From assembly GCA_030158125.1 (NCBI GenBank), contig JAOATL010000004.1, forward strand, positions 124,001 to 188,000: a stretch of DNA of 64,000 nt, given 5' to 3'. The notes below the pieces were generated by a model. The model saw only the letters and a list, made by a program, of their open reading frames with translations. It did no database searches and was not told where the DNA came from. Origin of the DNA: Limnohabitans sp. (GTDB taxonomy: Bacteria; Pseudomonadota; Gammaproteobacteria; Burkholderiales; Burkholderiaceae_C). Both the position numbers and the translations under genes were made by a program. This document shows positions 21,194 through 31,911 of this stretch, piece after piece; the first letter of the stretch is position 1; every line of letters begins with the position of its first letter.

Positions 21194-22912
21194 TTAAGCA
21201 CGTGCTTTGACGTAACGGCCTGGTGCCGCTTCGATGATTTTGGATTTGGCATCCTTGCCATAGTGCTTGGGTGCCGCAATTTGTTTGCCCGCATGCGTCT
21301 TGAGCCAATCGGACCAATCGGTCCACCAGCTGCCAGGCAACTCGGTGGCGCCAGCAATCCACTCTTGCGATGTTGCTGGAAATTGACCGTCCTCACGCAA
21401 CCAATGGCTGCGCTTGTTTGCGGCAGGGGGATTGATCACGCCAGCAATGTGGCCAGAGGCACCCATGACAAAGCGTTTCTTGCCAGGCAAATGTTGGGTT
21501 GAGGCATAAGCCCCGCCAATGGGAACGATGTGGTCTTCGCGAGAACCATAAATGTAAACAGGCAAATTCACTTTGCCTAAGTCAATTTTTTCGCCACACA
21601 CGGTGGCAGCGCCAGGTTTGACAAAACGATTCTCTAAGTACGTGTTGCGCAGGTACCATGCGTAAAAAGGTCCGGGCAAGTTGGTCGAGTCGCTGTTCCA
21701 ATACAACAAATCAAACGGTGGTGGCGACTCACCTTTGAGGTAATTGCCAACCACATAGTTCCAAACCAAATCATTGGGGCGCAAAAAGCTAAAGGTAGAC
21801 GCCAAGTCTTGTCCTTTGAGCAAGCCGCCCTGCCCCATTTGCATTTCGCGAAACTTCACAAAGTTCTCGTCGATGAACACATCCAACACACCGGTGTCGG
21901 TGAAGTCAATGAGGGTGGTGAGGAAGGTTGCACTGGCCACAGGTTTATCGCCGCGCGCAGCCAGCACAGCCAATGCATTGCTCAAAATGGTGCCGCCGAC
22001 ACAGAATCCCAGTGCGTTGATTTGCTTCGCACCTGTGATGTCTTGCACTTGGGCAATGGCTTTGATGGCCGCATGTTCAATGTAGTCATCCCAAGTTTTC
22101 TTGGCCATGGCTTCATCAGGATTGCGCCAGCTCACCACAAACGTGCGATGCCCCTGACTGACCGCATAACGAATGAATGAATTGTTGGGTTGTAAATCCA
22201 AGATATAAAACTTATTGATACAAGGCGGGATCAACAAAAAAGGTTTTTCATAAACTTTGGCGGTGAGTGGTTTGTACTCGATCAATTGAAAATATTCATT
22301 TTCAAACACCACAGCACCCTCAGTGGTTGCCACGTTCTCGCCCACCACAAACTTGCTTTCATCGGTCATCGACACATGACCTTGCTGCATGTCGTGCAAC
22401 AAGTTTTGAATGCCCTTGGCCAAACTTTCACCTTTGGTCTCGATGGCTTTTTTTTGCGCTTCGGCATTGAAGGCTAAAAAATTGCTAGGGGCAGATGCAG
22501 CAACCCACTGCTCCACCGCAAACTTGATTTTGTTTTGCGTGTGTTCATCGGCATCAACGGCGTCGGCCAAGCCCATCAATGTTTTGGCATTGAGCAAATA
22601 GGCACCCGCAGTGAAAGCAGCCATGGGATTGCCCGTCCAGGCGTCACTGGAGAATCGACGATCTTTGAGCTCATGCTTTGACGCTAAGCCATGGTTCCAA
22701 AGTGCTGTGGCTTCTTCTAGGTAGGTGGCTTGCAAGTTTTTGAGTTTGTCTTGCGAAAAGCTCAAAGGTGTTGCAGCTTTGTCTGTACCGGGCACAATAC
22801 CGCCCAAGTCCATGGTTTGAAAAGTTTGCATGGCTTGGCCCCAGCTATTGGCAAGGTTTTGCTGAAACTCTTCGCCCGCGCGAGACCAAAATTCATTTGT
22901 TGAATTCGTCAT
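21194..22912 (-). CDS. phaC: Class I polyhydroxyalkanoate synthase
   Basis: 572 residues from the ATG at 22912, preferred over a GTG two codons earlier because the AGGGAG ribosome site is then 8 bases away. The lipase-like box INALGFCVGGTIL holds the catalytic Cys; the catalytic Asp lies in VYIYGSREDHIVPIGGAYAS and the His in GASGHIAGVINPP. Length and the N-terminal block (AFTAGAYLLNAKTLMGLADA) fit class I enzymes that need no PhaE/PhaR partner. It polymerises 3-hydroxyacyl-CoA on granule surfaces. First gene of the pha cluster. Confidence 0.95.
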   Translation of the reverse strand: MTNSTNEFWSRAGEEFQQNLANSWGQAMQTFQTMDLGGIVPGTDKAATPLSFSQDKLKNLQATYLEEATALWNHGLASKHELKDRRFSSDAWTGNPMAAFTAGAYLLNAKTLMGLADAVDADEHTQNKIKFAVEQWVAASAPSNFLAFNAEAQKKAIETKGESLAKGIQNLLHDMQQGHVSMTDESKFVVGENVATTEGAVVFENEYFQLIEYKPLTAKVYEKPFLLIPPCINKFYILDLQPNNSFIRYAVSQGHRTFVVSWRNPDEAMAKKTWDDYIEHAAIKAIAQVQDITGAKQINALGFCVGGTILSNALAVLAARGDKPVASATFLTTLIDFTDTGVLDVFIDENFVKFREMQMGQGGLLKGQDLASTFSFLRPNDLVWNYVVGNYLKGESPPPFDLLYWNSDSTNLPGPFYAWYLRNTYLENRFVKPGAATVCGEKIDLGKVNLPVYIYGSREDHIVPIGGAYASTQHLPGKKRFVMGASGHIAGVINPPAANKRSHWLREDGQFPATSQEWIAGATELPGSWWTDWSDWLKTHAGKQIAAPKHYGKDAKSKIIEAAPGRYVKARA

Positions 22913-22944
22913 GTGCACTTCTCCCTTTTTTAAGCACTTCTAAC

Positions 22945-23190
22945 ATGTACATCGTTCCAATTGCCTGGCTGTATGTCGCACTCATGATGAGCGTGGCAGA
23001 AGCGACCAACACCAATGGATCTGTTCTTGGCGGTATTCTGACCTTCATTCTTTACGGAATCCTTCCAACTTCCATCATGGTTTACCTGATGGGCACGCCG
23101 CACCGCAAAAAAGCCAGATTAGCACTGGAAAAGGCCGAAACAGAAGCGACGCAGTTGCAAGACAGCGACAAAGCAGGTCCTAAGCCGTAA
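22945..23190 (+). CDS. Small two-helix membrane protein
   Basis: 81 residues from the ATG at 22945, divergent from phaC by 32 bp; longer frames would run through phaC. Two membrane helices, about 1-20 (MYIVPIAWLYVALMMSVAEA) and 27-49 (LGGILTFILYGILPTSIMVY), are joined by a short loop and followed by a charged cytoplasmic tail (HRKKARLALEKAETEATQLQ). Function is unknown. Its end overlaps the convergent laccase-domain gene by 11 bases. Confidence 0.72.
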   Translation: MYIVPIAWLYVALMMSVAEATNTNGSVLGGILTFILYGILPTSIMVYLMGTPHRKKARLALEKAETEATQLQDSDKAGPKP

Positions 23191-23977
23191 GCCAGATGTA
23201 AGCAGCCATGCGCCCAGCCCCACCTTTGGCGACTGCGTCCCGCCTGTGAGAGTGGTAAGTGGCTTCTTGACGGTAGGTGCACCAAGCCACGCTGCTGTCG
23301 TTGCCATGAAGAGACTTAAATCCAGCTTGTTGCAGGCGCTCACGGGCCAAACCCGCCAAATTGGCCATGTACTTGCCTGAAGCCGTGGGTTCAAACAAAT
23401 CTGTGGGATGACGGGCTGTTTTCAACAAGTTTTGAAATGCCGCATGCACATCGGCGCCCACTTCAAACGCGGTCGGTCCAATGCAAGGTCCTAACCAAAC
23501 CAAACAGTCCTGCACCGCAAGGCCCTGCGCCAAGGCGGCACTGGCCAAGGTTTCGACCACACCCTGCCCCTCAATGCCCGCTAATCCTCGCCAGCCAGCA
23601 TGTGCACCGGCCACCCATCTGGCCTGTGGGTGACAAACCAAAATTGGCAAACAATCGGCCGCCATGATGGCGCACGCCACACCCTTCTGGGTGGTCCAGG
23701 CCACATCGGCCTCCGTGTTGGGTGGCGTTGTGATGTCTACGGCAACACCATGCGCCCCATGCACTTGTCTGAGGTAAACCGCCGGCACACCGAGGCCTTG
23801 GGTCACCAAAGCACGATTCGTCTCGACATCTTCAAGTTTGTCGCCCGAAAGAAAACCCAAATTGAGTGGACCCCATGGCGCGCCAGACACGCCGCCCTGC
23901 CGGGTTGTCATGAGCGCCTTTACAAAAGGTGGCGCAGGCCATTCGGGTTGAAAGCCAATCAAAGGCTTACTCGGCAT
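23180..23977 (-). CDS. pgeF: Laccase-domain (YfiH/PgeF, LACC1-like) protein
   Basis: 265 residues. The family motifs are present: LRQVHGAHGVAVD, ADCLPILVCHPQARWVAGAH with AGWRGLAGI, LGPCIGPTAFEVGADV and the C-terminal YRQEATYHSHRRDA. His and Cys residues in these motifs bind zinc or copper. Family members were called polyphenol oxidases but several act as purine nucleoside phosphorylase/adenosine deaminase, and YfiH also affects peptidoglycan precursor fidelity. The gene overlaps the upstream isomerase gene by 11 bases, suggesting co-translation. Confidence 0.88.
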   Translation of the reverse strand: MPSKPLIGFQPEWPAPPFVKALMTTRQGGVSGAPWGPLNLGFLSGDKLEDVETNRALVTQGLGVPAVYLRQVHGAHGVAVDITTPPNTEADVAWTTQKGVACAIMAADCLPILVCHPQARWVAGAHAGWRGLAGIEGQGVVETLASAALAQGLAVQDCLVWLGPCIGPTAFEVGADVHAAFQNLLKTARHPTDLFEPTASGKYMANLAGLARERLQQAGFKSLHGNDSSVAWCTYRQEATYHSHRRDAVAKGGAGRMAAYIWLTA

Positions 23978-24602
23978 CGGGACAGGCCGAAGGCTGTGCC
24001 TTTTGGAAGGCTTCCAACTTCATGCACGCATCAAAGGCGCCCATGGTGAGGGGCAGGCCGTCAAAGTTCACATCAAAACGCTTGCCGTTGAAAATTTGAG
24101 GTACCAAACAACAGTCGGCCATGCTGGGTGTATCGCCATAACAGTATGTCGAATGGGGGACTTGGGCCAATTGACGCTCAAAGGCTTCAAGGCCTTCTCG
24201 AACCCAGTGTCGGTACCACGTGTTTTTTTGATCCTCGCTCAGACCCATGGGACCGGACAAATACTTCAAAACGCGCAGGTTGTTGAGGGGGTGAATTTCG
24301 CATGCAATCGACTGCGCCAAAGCACGCACGCGGGCCCGGCCCAATGCATCACTGGGCAATAAGGCTGGCGTAGGATGCGTCTCATCCAGGTATTCCATGA
24401 TGGCCAAGGATTGACTCAGATGCTCCCCGTCTACCACCAAATTCGGCACCAAGTTGTCTGCGGCCACAGCACTGTAGCCTGGCAACTTGTGCTCGCCTTT
24501 GGCCAAATGAACTGAAATGTATTCATACGGCAAGCCCTTCAGCTGAAGGGCTATGCGAACGCGAAAAGATGCAGAAGACCGGAAGTAGTTGTAAAGTTTC
24601 AT
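23967..24602 (-). CDS. maiA: Maleylacetoacetate isomerase (zeta-class glutathione S-transferase)
   Basis: 211 residues from the ATG at 24602 (MKLYNYFRSSASFRVRIALQ); a much longer frame upstream runs into the divergent aat gene and is rejected. The SSxSxR glutathione-binding motif (residues 9-14), the thioredoxin-like N-terminal domain with NLVPNLVVDGEHLSQSLAIM and the helical C-terminal domain with CEIHPLNNLRVLKYL are typical. It converts maleylacetoacetate to fumarylacetoacetate in tyrosine/homogentisate breakdown. No other tyrosine-catabolic gene is adjacent, so a more general GST role remains possible. Confidence 0.87.
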   Translation of the reverse strand: MKLYNYFRSSASFRVRIALQLKGLPYEYISVHLAKGEHKLPGYSAVAADNLVPNLVVDGEHLSQSLAIMEYLDETHPTPALLPSDALGRARVRALAQSIACEIHPLNNLRVLKYLSGPMGLSEDQKNTWYRHWVREGLEAFERQLAQVPHSTYCYGDTPSMADCCLVPQIFNGKRFDVNFDGLPLTMGAFDACMKLEAFQKAQPSACPDAE

Positions 24603-24625
24603 AGGCATTAGCATAAACTGGAAAC

Positions 24626-25390
24626 ATGTCCACTGACGTCCTGCAAGCACCTTTGACGTGGCTAGAAGCCAACGATCCGCTGCCCTCCGTTGAAAACGCG
24701 TGGGGGGCTGGTTCTGACGCCCCTGGCTTGTTGGCTGCTGGCGCAGACTTGGGTGTGGATCGCCTATTGGAGGCTTACAGCAAGGGCGTATTTCCATGGT
24801 TCAACGCCAGCCAACCGGTGTTGTGGTGGAGCCCCGATCCGCGCATGGTTCTCAAAATTGCAGACTTCAAGTTACACCGGTCTTTACGTAAAACCCTGAC
24901 CCGGTATGCCTCACACCCTCAATTTGAGTTGTGTTTCGACCGCTCATTCAACCAAGTGATCGAAGCGTGTTCGCAAAGTCCAAGAGAGGGACAAAACGGT
25001 ACCTGGATCGTGCCAAGCATGGTGGCGGCATACAAGGCTTTGCATCAAGCAGGCCACGCACACAGTGTGGAAACATGGCTGGATGGTCAGTTGGTGGCCG
25101 GGCTTTATTTCGTGTGCATCGGCAAAGCCGTTTTTGGTGAGTCCATGTTCAGCACCCTCAGCGACGGCTCCAAAATGGCTTTGGCGGCCTTGGTTCAAGT
25201 GTGCAAGCGTCACAACATCACCGCCATCGATTGCCAGCAAAAAACTGCCCATCTGGCTTCAATGGGTGCACAAGAAATGTCACGGTCAGCATTTCTGGAT
25301 GTCATTGGCAGCGCCAGGCACTGCGCCAGCCCAGATTGGAAAAATGCGGCCATTGACTGGGATCAATGGCGCAACGCCAACATCGCATGA
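24626..25390 (+). CDS. aat: Leucyl/phenylalanyl-tRNA-protein transferase
   Basis: 254 residues, ATG at 24626, divergent from maiA by 23 bp. The blocks [60 protein letters not shown] and [20 protein letters not shown] are diagnostic. It adds Leu or Phe from charged tRNA to proteins beginning with Arg or Lys, marking them for ClpAP through the N-degron pathway. It overlaps bpt as ATGA, so both N-degron transferases are made together. Confidence 0.95.
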   Translation: MSTDVLQAPLTWLEANDPLPSVENAWGAGSDAPGLLAAGADLGVDRLLEAYSKGVFPWFNASQPVLWWSPDPRMVLKIADFKLHRSLRKTLTRYASHPQFELCFDRSFNQVIEACSQSPREGQNGTWIVPSMVAAYKALHQAGHAHSVETWLDGQLVAGLYFVCIGKAVFGESMFSTLSDGSKMALAALVQVCKRHNITAIDCQQKTAHLASMGAQEMSRSAFLDVIGSARHCASPDWKNAAIDWDQWRNANIA

Positions 25391-26130
25391 CGCACCTGAA
25401 CGAACTTCCTTTCAGCGCTTTGCAGTTTTACGCCACAGCGGCCTACCCCTGTAGCTATCTGGATGCACGTGAGGCTCGCTCCCAAGTTGCCACACCCAGT
25501 CACCTTATTCACAACGATGTCTATTCCGACTTGGTGGCAAGCGGTTTTAGACGCAGTGGCTTGTTCACCTATCGGCCCTACTGCGATGGCTGTCAGGCTT
25601 GCGTACCTTTGCGTGTTGTCTGCGACGACTTCAAGCCAGACCGAAGTCAAAAACGCGCGCTCAAGAAGCACCAACATCTGGTGGCCAAAGTCTCGCGCCT
25701 AGGCTTTGAGAGCGAGCACTACGAACTGTATTTACGCTATCAAAACAGTCGCCATGAAGGCGGCGGCATGGACCAAGACAGTGTCGAGCAATACAAACAA
25801 TTTTTACTGCAGAGCCGGGTCAATTCGCGCTTGGTTGAGTTTCGTGAACCTTCGGCAAACGACCCCCTTGGCGAACTCAAAATGGTCAGCATCATCGATG
25901 TGCTCAACGACGGTTTGTCAGCGGTTTACACTTTCTATGCCCCTGAAAAAGAGGCCAGCTTTGGCACTTACGGGGTGTTATGGCAGATCAAGCAAGCCCA
26001 AGTTCTGGGGCTTCCTTACCTGTATCTTGGCTACTGGATAGGTGCCAGCCCCAAGATGCAGTACAAGGAGCGATTCAACCCCCATGAAAAACGCTTCAAC
26101 GGCCATTGGCAGCGGCATGTCATCGCCTGA
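25387..26130 (+). CDS. bpt: Aspartate/glutamate leucyltransferase
   Basis: 247 residues from the ATG at 25387, which overlaps the aat stop as ATGA; a start at 25366 is rejected. The N-terminus has the Cys-containing signature [20 protein letters not shown] and the C-terminal GNAT-like part has [20 protein letters not shown] and [20 protein letters not shown]. It transfers Leu from tRNA to N-terminal Asp or Glu, complementary to Aat. The aat-bpt pair is common in Burkholderiales. Confidence 0.94.
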   Translation: MTHLNELPFSALQFYATAAYPCSYLDAREARSQVATPSHLIHNDVYSDLVASGFRRSGLFTYRPYCDGCQACVPLRVVCDDFKPDRSQKRALKKHQHLVAKVSRLGFESEHYELYLRYQNSRHEGGGMDQDSVEQYKQFLLQSRVNSRLVEFREPSANDPLGELKMVSIIDVLNDGLSAVYTFYAPEKEASFGTYGVLWQIKQAQVLGLPYLYLGYWIGASPKMQYKERFNPHEKRFNGHWQRHVIA

Positions 26131-26234
26131 GGCGGCCCGACTTCTCAAAGTCGATTTCATCTTGTAAAATCTGATTTCGCAATACCTTCTCAACAGAAGG
26201 CCCCTTCGCTTTCAAAAGACAGAGGTTCAGTCGC

Positions 26235-27011
26235 ATGAGAAAAGCTGAAGCACAAACGCCTGCCGTCCCCACCATTCAGGTCATTGAACGCCTTTTTTCT
26301 TTGATGGATGTTTTGGCATCCAGAGAAGATGCTATTTCGTTAAAAGAAATCAGCGAAAAAACCGGTTTGCATCCCTCCACGGCGCACCGCATTTTGAATG
26401 ACCTGACCATTGGCAGATTTGTAGACCGGCCAGAGCCTGGCAGTTACCGCCTTGGCATGCGTTTACTCGAATTGGGCAACATGGTAAAGGCTCGTCTGAA
26501 TGTGCGCGATGCGGCCCTGGCCCCCATGCGAGATCTGCACAAACTGATCCAACAACCCGTCAATCTCAGCATGCGACAAGGTGATGAAATTGTGTACATC
26601 GAGCGCGCCTACAGCGAACGCTCTGGCATGCAAGTGGTCCGCGCCATTGGTGGTCGCGCACCGCTCCACCTGACCTCTGTTGGCAAACTGTTCTTGTCAG
26701 TAGACGAGCCCCTGAAAGTTCGCAGCTATGCCACCCGCACGGGGTTGAGTGGCCACACCAAGAACAGCATCACCCAATTGCCGGTACTGGAGCGTGAGCT
26801 TTCCAAAGTTCGTCAATATGGCATTGCCCGAGACAACGAGGAGCTGGAGCTGGGTGTGCGATGCATTGCCGCAGGCATCTACGATGACCAAGGCAAGTTG
26901 CTAGCTGGCTTGTCAATTTCTGCACCAGCCGATCGGCTTGATGAAGCCTGGTTGCCCAAGCTGCAAACCACGGCGGAAGCGATCTCACACGCGCTGGGTT
27001 ACAAAGAATAA
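26235..27011 (+). CDS. IclR-family transcriptional regulator
   Basis: 258 residues. Winged helix-turn-helix at about 13-75 (VIERLFSLMDVLASREDAIS, LKEISEKTGLHPSTAHRILN) and an IclR effector domain (MRQGDEIVYIERAYSERSGM, GGRAPLHLTSVGKLFLS, LGVRCIAAGIYDDQGKLLAG, LSISAPADRLDE). Members sense small organic acids and control catabolic operons. It stands alone between bpt and the convergent peptidase gene, so its target is not evident. An intrinsic terminator follows at once. Confidence 0.93.
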   Translation: MRKAEAQTPAVPTIQVIERLFSLMDVLASREDAISLKEISEKTGLHPSTAHRILNDLTIGRFVDRPEPGSYRLGMRLLELGNMVKARLNVRDAALAPMRDLHKLIQQPVNLSMRQGDEIVYIERAYSERSGMQVVRAIGGRAPLHLTSVGKLFLSVDEPLKVRSYATRTGLSGHTKNSITQLPVLERELSKVRQYGIARDNEELELGVRCIAAGIYDDQGKLLAGLSISAPADRLDEAWLPKLQTTAEAISHALGYKE

Positions 27012-27013
27012 AA

Positions 27014-27036
27014 AAGCCCGCAGTCAGCGGGCTTTG
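27014..27036 (+). terminator. Terminator after the IclR-family gene
   Basis: AAAGCCCGC (27014-27022) pairs with GCGGGCTTT (27028-27036) around a 5-base loop, directly after the stop codon. A runs on the left and T at the right are short, so it may work in both directions for the convergent genes. Confidence 0.8.
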
Positions 27037-27085
27037 AAACGCAACGTGCTGAAATGCAGTGCATCGTGTCTGGTTTGAAGTTAGC

Positions 27086-28135
27086 TTAGCCGGCGTTGCT
27101 GGACGAAGCCACAACAGTGTGCGCACTGTTGGTTTCAACCCAACGGCGAACACGTTCCGCGTCAGCAATTCGGCTGAGTTTGCCAGCAGAGTCCAAGAAC
27201 ACCATGATCAACTTACGGCCAGAAACTTTGGTTTGCATGACCAAACACTGACCTGCCTCGGAGATGTAGCCGGTCTTTTGCAAACCGATGTCCCAGTTGG
27301 GACTTTTCACCAAACGGTTGGTTGTGTTGTATTGCAAGGTGCGACGACCCACAGCCACTTCACGGCCAGGCGATGTGGACAGTTCACGCAACAAAGGCAC
27401 GTTGTAGGCGGCGCCCACCAGCACGGCCAAGTCGGTGGCGCTGGATTGATTGCGACTGGAAAGCCCTGTGGGTTCAACATAACTTGTGGAGGCCATGCCC
27501 AGTCCACGTGCACGCTCGTTCATGGCTTTGACAAATACAGACAAGCCGCCTGGGTAAGTGCGGCCCAGCGCATGTGCTGCACGGTTTTCACTGGACATCA
27601 AGGCCAAGTGCAACAAATCGCCACGGCTTAATACGGAACCCACGGCCAAACGCGAAGAGCTGCCTTTTTCAGTGTCCACATCTTCTTGCGTGATGGCGAT
27701 CATTTCGCTAGAGGACAGATGGGCATCACTGATGACCAAGCCCGTCATGAGTTTGGTCAGAGATGCAATGGGCAAAACGGCTTGGTCGTTCTTGCGCAGC
27801 AACACTTCATGCGTGTCCTGGTCAATGACCAATGCAACACTGGACCGCAGATCCAGCGCATCGCCACTTTGATGCAAACCCGCAACTCGCCCATAAGATG
27901 AACGCGTATCAGTTTGTTTGGCTTTGGCAACTTTTCTTGCCTTGGGTACTGGTTTATTGGCTTGTACCGACGATTTGGCAGTTTTAACTGGCTTGCGCGC
28001 GTTGTTGTTGTCGGCCGCGTAAGTAGCAACAGACATGAACGCTGTCAGGCACAGTGGCACGCAAAGGCTCATGAAACGACGAAAAAACAGGCGATTTATT
28101 GGAGTCAAAGCGGTACTTTCAATGCCCAAAATCAT
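27086..28135 (-). CDS. pbpG: D-alanyl-D-alanine endopeptidase, PBP7-type
   Basis: 349 residues if begun at 28135; an ATG at 28072 (MSLCVPLCLTAFMSVATYAA) begins a tighter signal peptide and may be the real start. A lysine/glutamine-rich linker follows. The penicillin-binding triad is complete: SxxK in ASLTKLMTG, SxN in SSENRAAHAL, and KTG in QKTGYISEAG. It cuts peptide cross-links in the periplasmic murein during growth. The gene stands alone, convergent with the IclR gene and downstream of the leuA terminator. Confidence 0.9.
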   Translation of the reverse strand: MILGIESTALTPINRLFFRRFMSLCVPLCLTAFMSVATYAADNNNARKPVKTAKSSVQANKPVPKARKVAKAKQTDTRSSYGRVAGLHQSGDALDLRSSVALVIDQDTHEVLLRKNDQAVLPIASLTKLMTGLVISDAHLSSSEMIAITQEDVDTEKGSSSRLAVGSVLSRGDLLHLALMSSENRAAHALGRTYPGGLSVFVKAMNERARGLGMASTSYVEPTGLSSRNQSSATDLAVLVGAAYNVPLLRELSTSPGREVAVGRRTLQYNTTNRLVKSPNWDIGLQKTGYISEAGQCLVMQTKVSGRKLIMVFLDSAGKLSRIADAERVRRWVETNSAHTVVASSSNAG

Positions 28136-28181
28136 TCAGAATTTGGCGAGTGTAATAGAAACTCCGCGTAGTGTACATAAA

Positions 28182-28217
28182 TAAAAAAAGTCGCGCAAGA
28201 TCAATACCTTGCGCGAC
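28182..28217 (-). terminator. Terminator of leuA
   Basis: Ten-base arms GTCGCGCAAG (28190-28199) and CTTGCGCGAC (28208-28217) form a strong hairpin; on the minus strand the stem is followed by a seven-T run (28183-28189). It lies 40 bases after the leuA stop. Confidence 0.9.
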
Positions 28218-28256
28218 CTTCTTGAAGACGTTTTTCAGACGCCTTCACACCCTGAC

Positions 28257-29795
28257 TTAACCTTGAGCTGCAACTCGGTCGGCTTTACTTTGCAACTTGT
28301 TCAGCGCACTTAAATAAGCCTTGGCAGAAGCCACAATGATGTCTGGATCTGCGCCCACGCCATTCACCACTCGACCGCTGTTTTGCAGGCGAACTGTGAC
28401 TTCGCCTTGGCTTTCCGTCGATCCGCTGATGGCGTTCACAGAATAAAGCACCATTTCTGCACCACTTTCAACGATCGATTCGATGGCTTTCAAAGAAGCA
28501 TCGACTGGGCCGTTGCCGTCTGATTTGCCATGAACCTCCTTGCCTTCCACGGTAAAAACAATGCTGGCTTGAGGACGCTCACCTGTTTCGCTGTGTTGCG
28601 CCAATGAGACAAATGCGTATTGCTCCTTGTCTTGCGTCACGCTTTCTTCGCTGACCAAGGCCAAGATGTCTTCATCAAAGATTTCGCTTTTGCGATCGGC
28701 CAACTCTTTGAAACGTGTGAATGCCGCGTTCAATTCGGATTCGCTCTCAAGCACCACACCCAATTCCTGCAAGCGTTGCTTGAAAGCGTTGCGACCACTC
28801 AATTTACCCAACACAATTTTGTTGGCAGACCATCCCACATCTTCGGCGCGCATGATCTCGTAAGTGTCACGGGCTTTCAAAACACCGTCTTGGTGAATGC
28901 CTGAGGCGTGGGCAAAAGCATTGGCACCCACCACAGCCTTGTTGGGCTGGACCACAAAGCCCGTGGTTTGGCTGACCATGCGACTGGCTGCCACGATGTG
29001 AATCGGATCGATGTTCATTTCTAAGCCGAAATAGTCTTTGCGCGTTTTAACCGCCATGACAATTTCTTCCAACGAACAATTGCCTGCGCGTTCGCCCAAA
29101 CCGTTGATGGTGCACTCCACTTGACGAGCGCCACCCAGCTTCACACCCGCCAAGCTGTTGGCCACCGCCATGCCCAAGTCGTTGTGGCAGTGCACAGACC
29201 AGATCGCTTTGTCTGAGTTGGGAATACGTTCACGCAAGGTTTTGATGAACTGCCCATATAACTCGGGCACTGCATAACCCACGGTGTCTGGGACATTGAT
29301 GGTCGTGGCACCTTCGGCAATGACGGCTTCGAGCACCTGGCACAAAAAGTCCATGTCACTGCGGTAGCCGTCTTCAGGACTGAACTCCACGTCGGCCACC
29401 AAATTTCGTGCAAATCGAACGGATTGTTTGGCTTGCTCCAACACCTGATCGGGTGTCATGCGGAGCTTCTTTTCCATGTGCAACGGCGAGGTGGCAATGA
29501 AGGTGTGAATGCGGCCATTGTTGGCACCTTTCAATGCCTCCGCGGCTCTGGAAATGTCTCGGTCGTTGGCGCGGGACAAGGAGCAGATGGTGGAATCTTT
29601 GATGGCATTGGCAATGGCCTGCACTGCTTCAAAGTCACCGTTGGAGCTGGCGGCAAAACCGGCCTCGATCACGTCAACACGCAATCGCTCCAATTGACGC
29701 GCAATGCGCAGCTTTTCGTCACGGGTCATGGAGGCACCGGGAGATTGCTCCCCGTCGCGCAATGTCGTGTCAAAAATAATCAATTTATCGGCCAT
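28257..29795 (-). CDS. leuA: 2-isopropylmalate synthase
   Basis: 512 residues; ATG at 29795 with a CAGGAGTG ribosome site. The HMGL-like catalytic domain starts [20 protein letters not shown] with the metal/acyl motif DTTLRDGEQ and later [18 protein letters not shown] (HxH metal ligands); the C-terminal LeuA regulatory domain (about 390-512) binds leucine for feedback inhibition. It condenses acetyl-CoA and 2-oxoisovalerate, first step of leucine synthesis. Expression is probably controlled by the leader-peptide attenuator upstream. Confidence 0.95.
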   Translation of the reverse strand: MADKLIIFDTTLRDGEQSPGASMTRDEKLRIARQLERLRVDVIEAGFAASSNGDFEAVQAIANAIKDSTICSLSRANDRDISRAAEALKGANNGRIHTFIATSPLHMEKKLRMTPDQVLEQAKQSVRFARNLVADVEFSPEDGYRSDMDFLCQVLEAVIAEGATTINVPDTVGYAVPELYGQFIKTLRERIPNSDKAIWSVHCHNDLGMAVANSLAGVKLGGARQVECTINGLGERAGNCSLEEIVMAVKTRKDYFGLEMNIDPIHIVAASRMVSQTTGFVVQPNKAVVGANAFAHASGIHQDGVLKARDTYEIMRAEDVGWSANKIVLGKLSGRNAFKQRLQELGVVLESESELNAAFTRFKELADRKSEIFDEDILALVSEESVTQDKEQYAFVSLAQHSETGERPQASIVFTVEGKEVHGKSDGNGPVDASLKAIESIVESGAEMVLYSVNAISGSTESQGEVTVRLQNSGRVVNGVGADPDIIVASAKAYLSALNKLQSKADRVAAQG

Positions 29796-29834
29796 GTTTC
29801 ACTCCTGGTATAAAAATTCAAAAAGCAAACTTCA

Positions 29835-29871
29835 AAAACAAAAAAGCCCGTTGCTGTTGGCATACGGGCTT
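29835..29871 (-). terminator. Attenuator hairpin in the leuA leader
   Basis: On the minus strand AAGCCCG (29871-29865) pairs with CGGGCTT (29850-29844) and is followed by a long T-rich run down to about 29835. It lies 23 bases after the leader peptide stop and 49 bases before the leuA start, the position of a translation-coupled attenuator: when ribosomes move quickly through the leucine codons this terminator forms, and when they stall an alternative fold would prevent it. Confidence 0.8.
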
Positions 29872-29894
29872 GTTGGGAAATAGAACAGCGTGCG

Positions 29895-29948
29895 CTACAT
29901 ATCCCGCCCGGGGGGCGTCAGCAGTAGAGCTAGCAAATTCAATTTCAT
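29895..29948 (-). CDS. leuA leader peptide (LeuL-type)
   Basis: A 17-codon frame from ATG at 29948 to TAG at 29897 encodes MKLNLLALLLTPPGRDM, with six leucines among its first ten residues. It precedes the attenuator hairpin and leuA. Stalling of ribosomes at these codons when charged leucyl-tRNA is scarce would let RNA polymerase continue into leuA. The Leu-rich run ending in TPPGRDM is the form known for betaproteobacterial leuA leaders. No strong ribosome site is seen. Confidence 0.82.
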   Translation of the reverse strand: MKLNLLALLLTPPGRDM

Positions 29949-29981
29949 GGAAAGAATGTATCACAAGTTTTTAAAAACTGT

Positions 29982-30797
29982 TTACTGGTGTAAACCCCGC
30001 TCATCTGGATCTTCTGTAGATGTACTGATGACACTGGTTTGTTCACCCTTAAAACGGCGCCAGCCGTAAAGCGCATAGCCGCTGAGGCCATACAAAACGA
30101 ACAAGCCAAACAACACCATGGGCGGGTGAATGTTGACGGCAGCAATACCCAAGGCAATGAGCACAATGACCGCAAAGGGCACGCTTTGCTTCATGCTGAC
30201 GTCTTTGAAACTATAAAACGGCACATTGGTGACCATGGTGAGGCCTGAAAACAAGGCCACCACAAACATGGGCCATGCCATGCTGGCTGGCGCCACTTCT
30301 GCATCGGACATGATGGCAATAAATCCCATCACAAGGGCTGCAGCTGCCGGTGAAGGCAAGCCCTGAAAAAATCTTTTATCAACCACCGCCGTGTTGACAT
30401 TAAAACGCGCCAAGCGCAAAGCAGCGCAAGCGCAATAAACGAAAGCGGCAATCCAACCCCAACGCCCCAAGCCCTTCAAGGACCATTCATAGGCGATAAG
30501 GGCAGGCGCAGCGCCAAAGGAGACCATGTCGGACAAGGAGTCCATCTGCTCTCCAAAGGCACTTTGCGTGTTGGTCATGCGCGCCACCCGGCCATCTAGG
30601 CTGTCGAGCACCATGGCGCAAAAGACTCCAATAGCGGCCATGTCAAAGCGGCCATTCATGGCCATCACGATGGCATAAAAGCCACCGAACAGGGCTGCCA
30701 ACGTGAACAGGTTGGGTAGCACGTAAATGCCCTTGCGGGGTTTACGCACCTGACCACCAGACTCGGCGTCGTCAGAAGTTTCTAAGCCATCGTGCAT
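29982..30797 (-). CDS. pssA: CDP-diacylglycerol-serine O-phosphatidyltransferase
   Basis: 271 residues from the ATG at 30797; an upstream extension reaching into ilvC is rejected. The CDP-alcohol phosphotransferase motif is complete: LDSLDGRVARMTNTQSAFGE then QMDSLSD. About seven membrane helices follow or flank it (YVLPNLFTLAALFGGFYAIV, WGWIAAFVYCACAALRLARF and others). It makes phosphatidylserine, precursor of phosphatidylethanolamine, in the inner membrane. It lies between ilvC and leuA, an arrangement seen in other Burkholderiales. Confidence 0.93.
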   Translation of the reverse strand: MHDGLETSDDAESGGQVRKPRKGIYVLPNLFTLAALFGGFYAIVMAMNGRFDMAAIGVFCAMVLDSLDGRVARMTNTQSAFGEQMDSLSDMVSFGAAPALIAYEWSLKGLGRWGWIAAFVYCACAALRLARFNVNTAVVDKRFFQGLPSPAAAALVMGFIAIMSDAEVAPASMAWPMFVVALFSGLTMVTNVPFYSFKDVSMKQSVPFAVIVLIALGIAAVNIHPPMVLFGLFVLYGLSGYALYGWRRFKGEQTSVISTSTEDPDERGLHQ

Positions 30798-30831
30798 GCG
30801 ACAGTTCTCTCTAGTTAGGTGGCAAACAAAA

Positions 30832-31860
<1,029 letters not shown>

Positions 31861-31911
31861 TCAAAAATCGTTCAAAAAGTAAATGAGTCAAACGCGGAAA
31901 TACGCGCTGAG

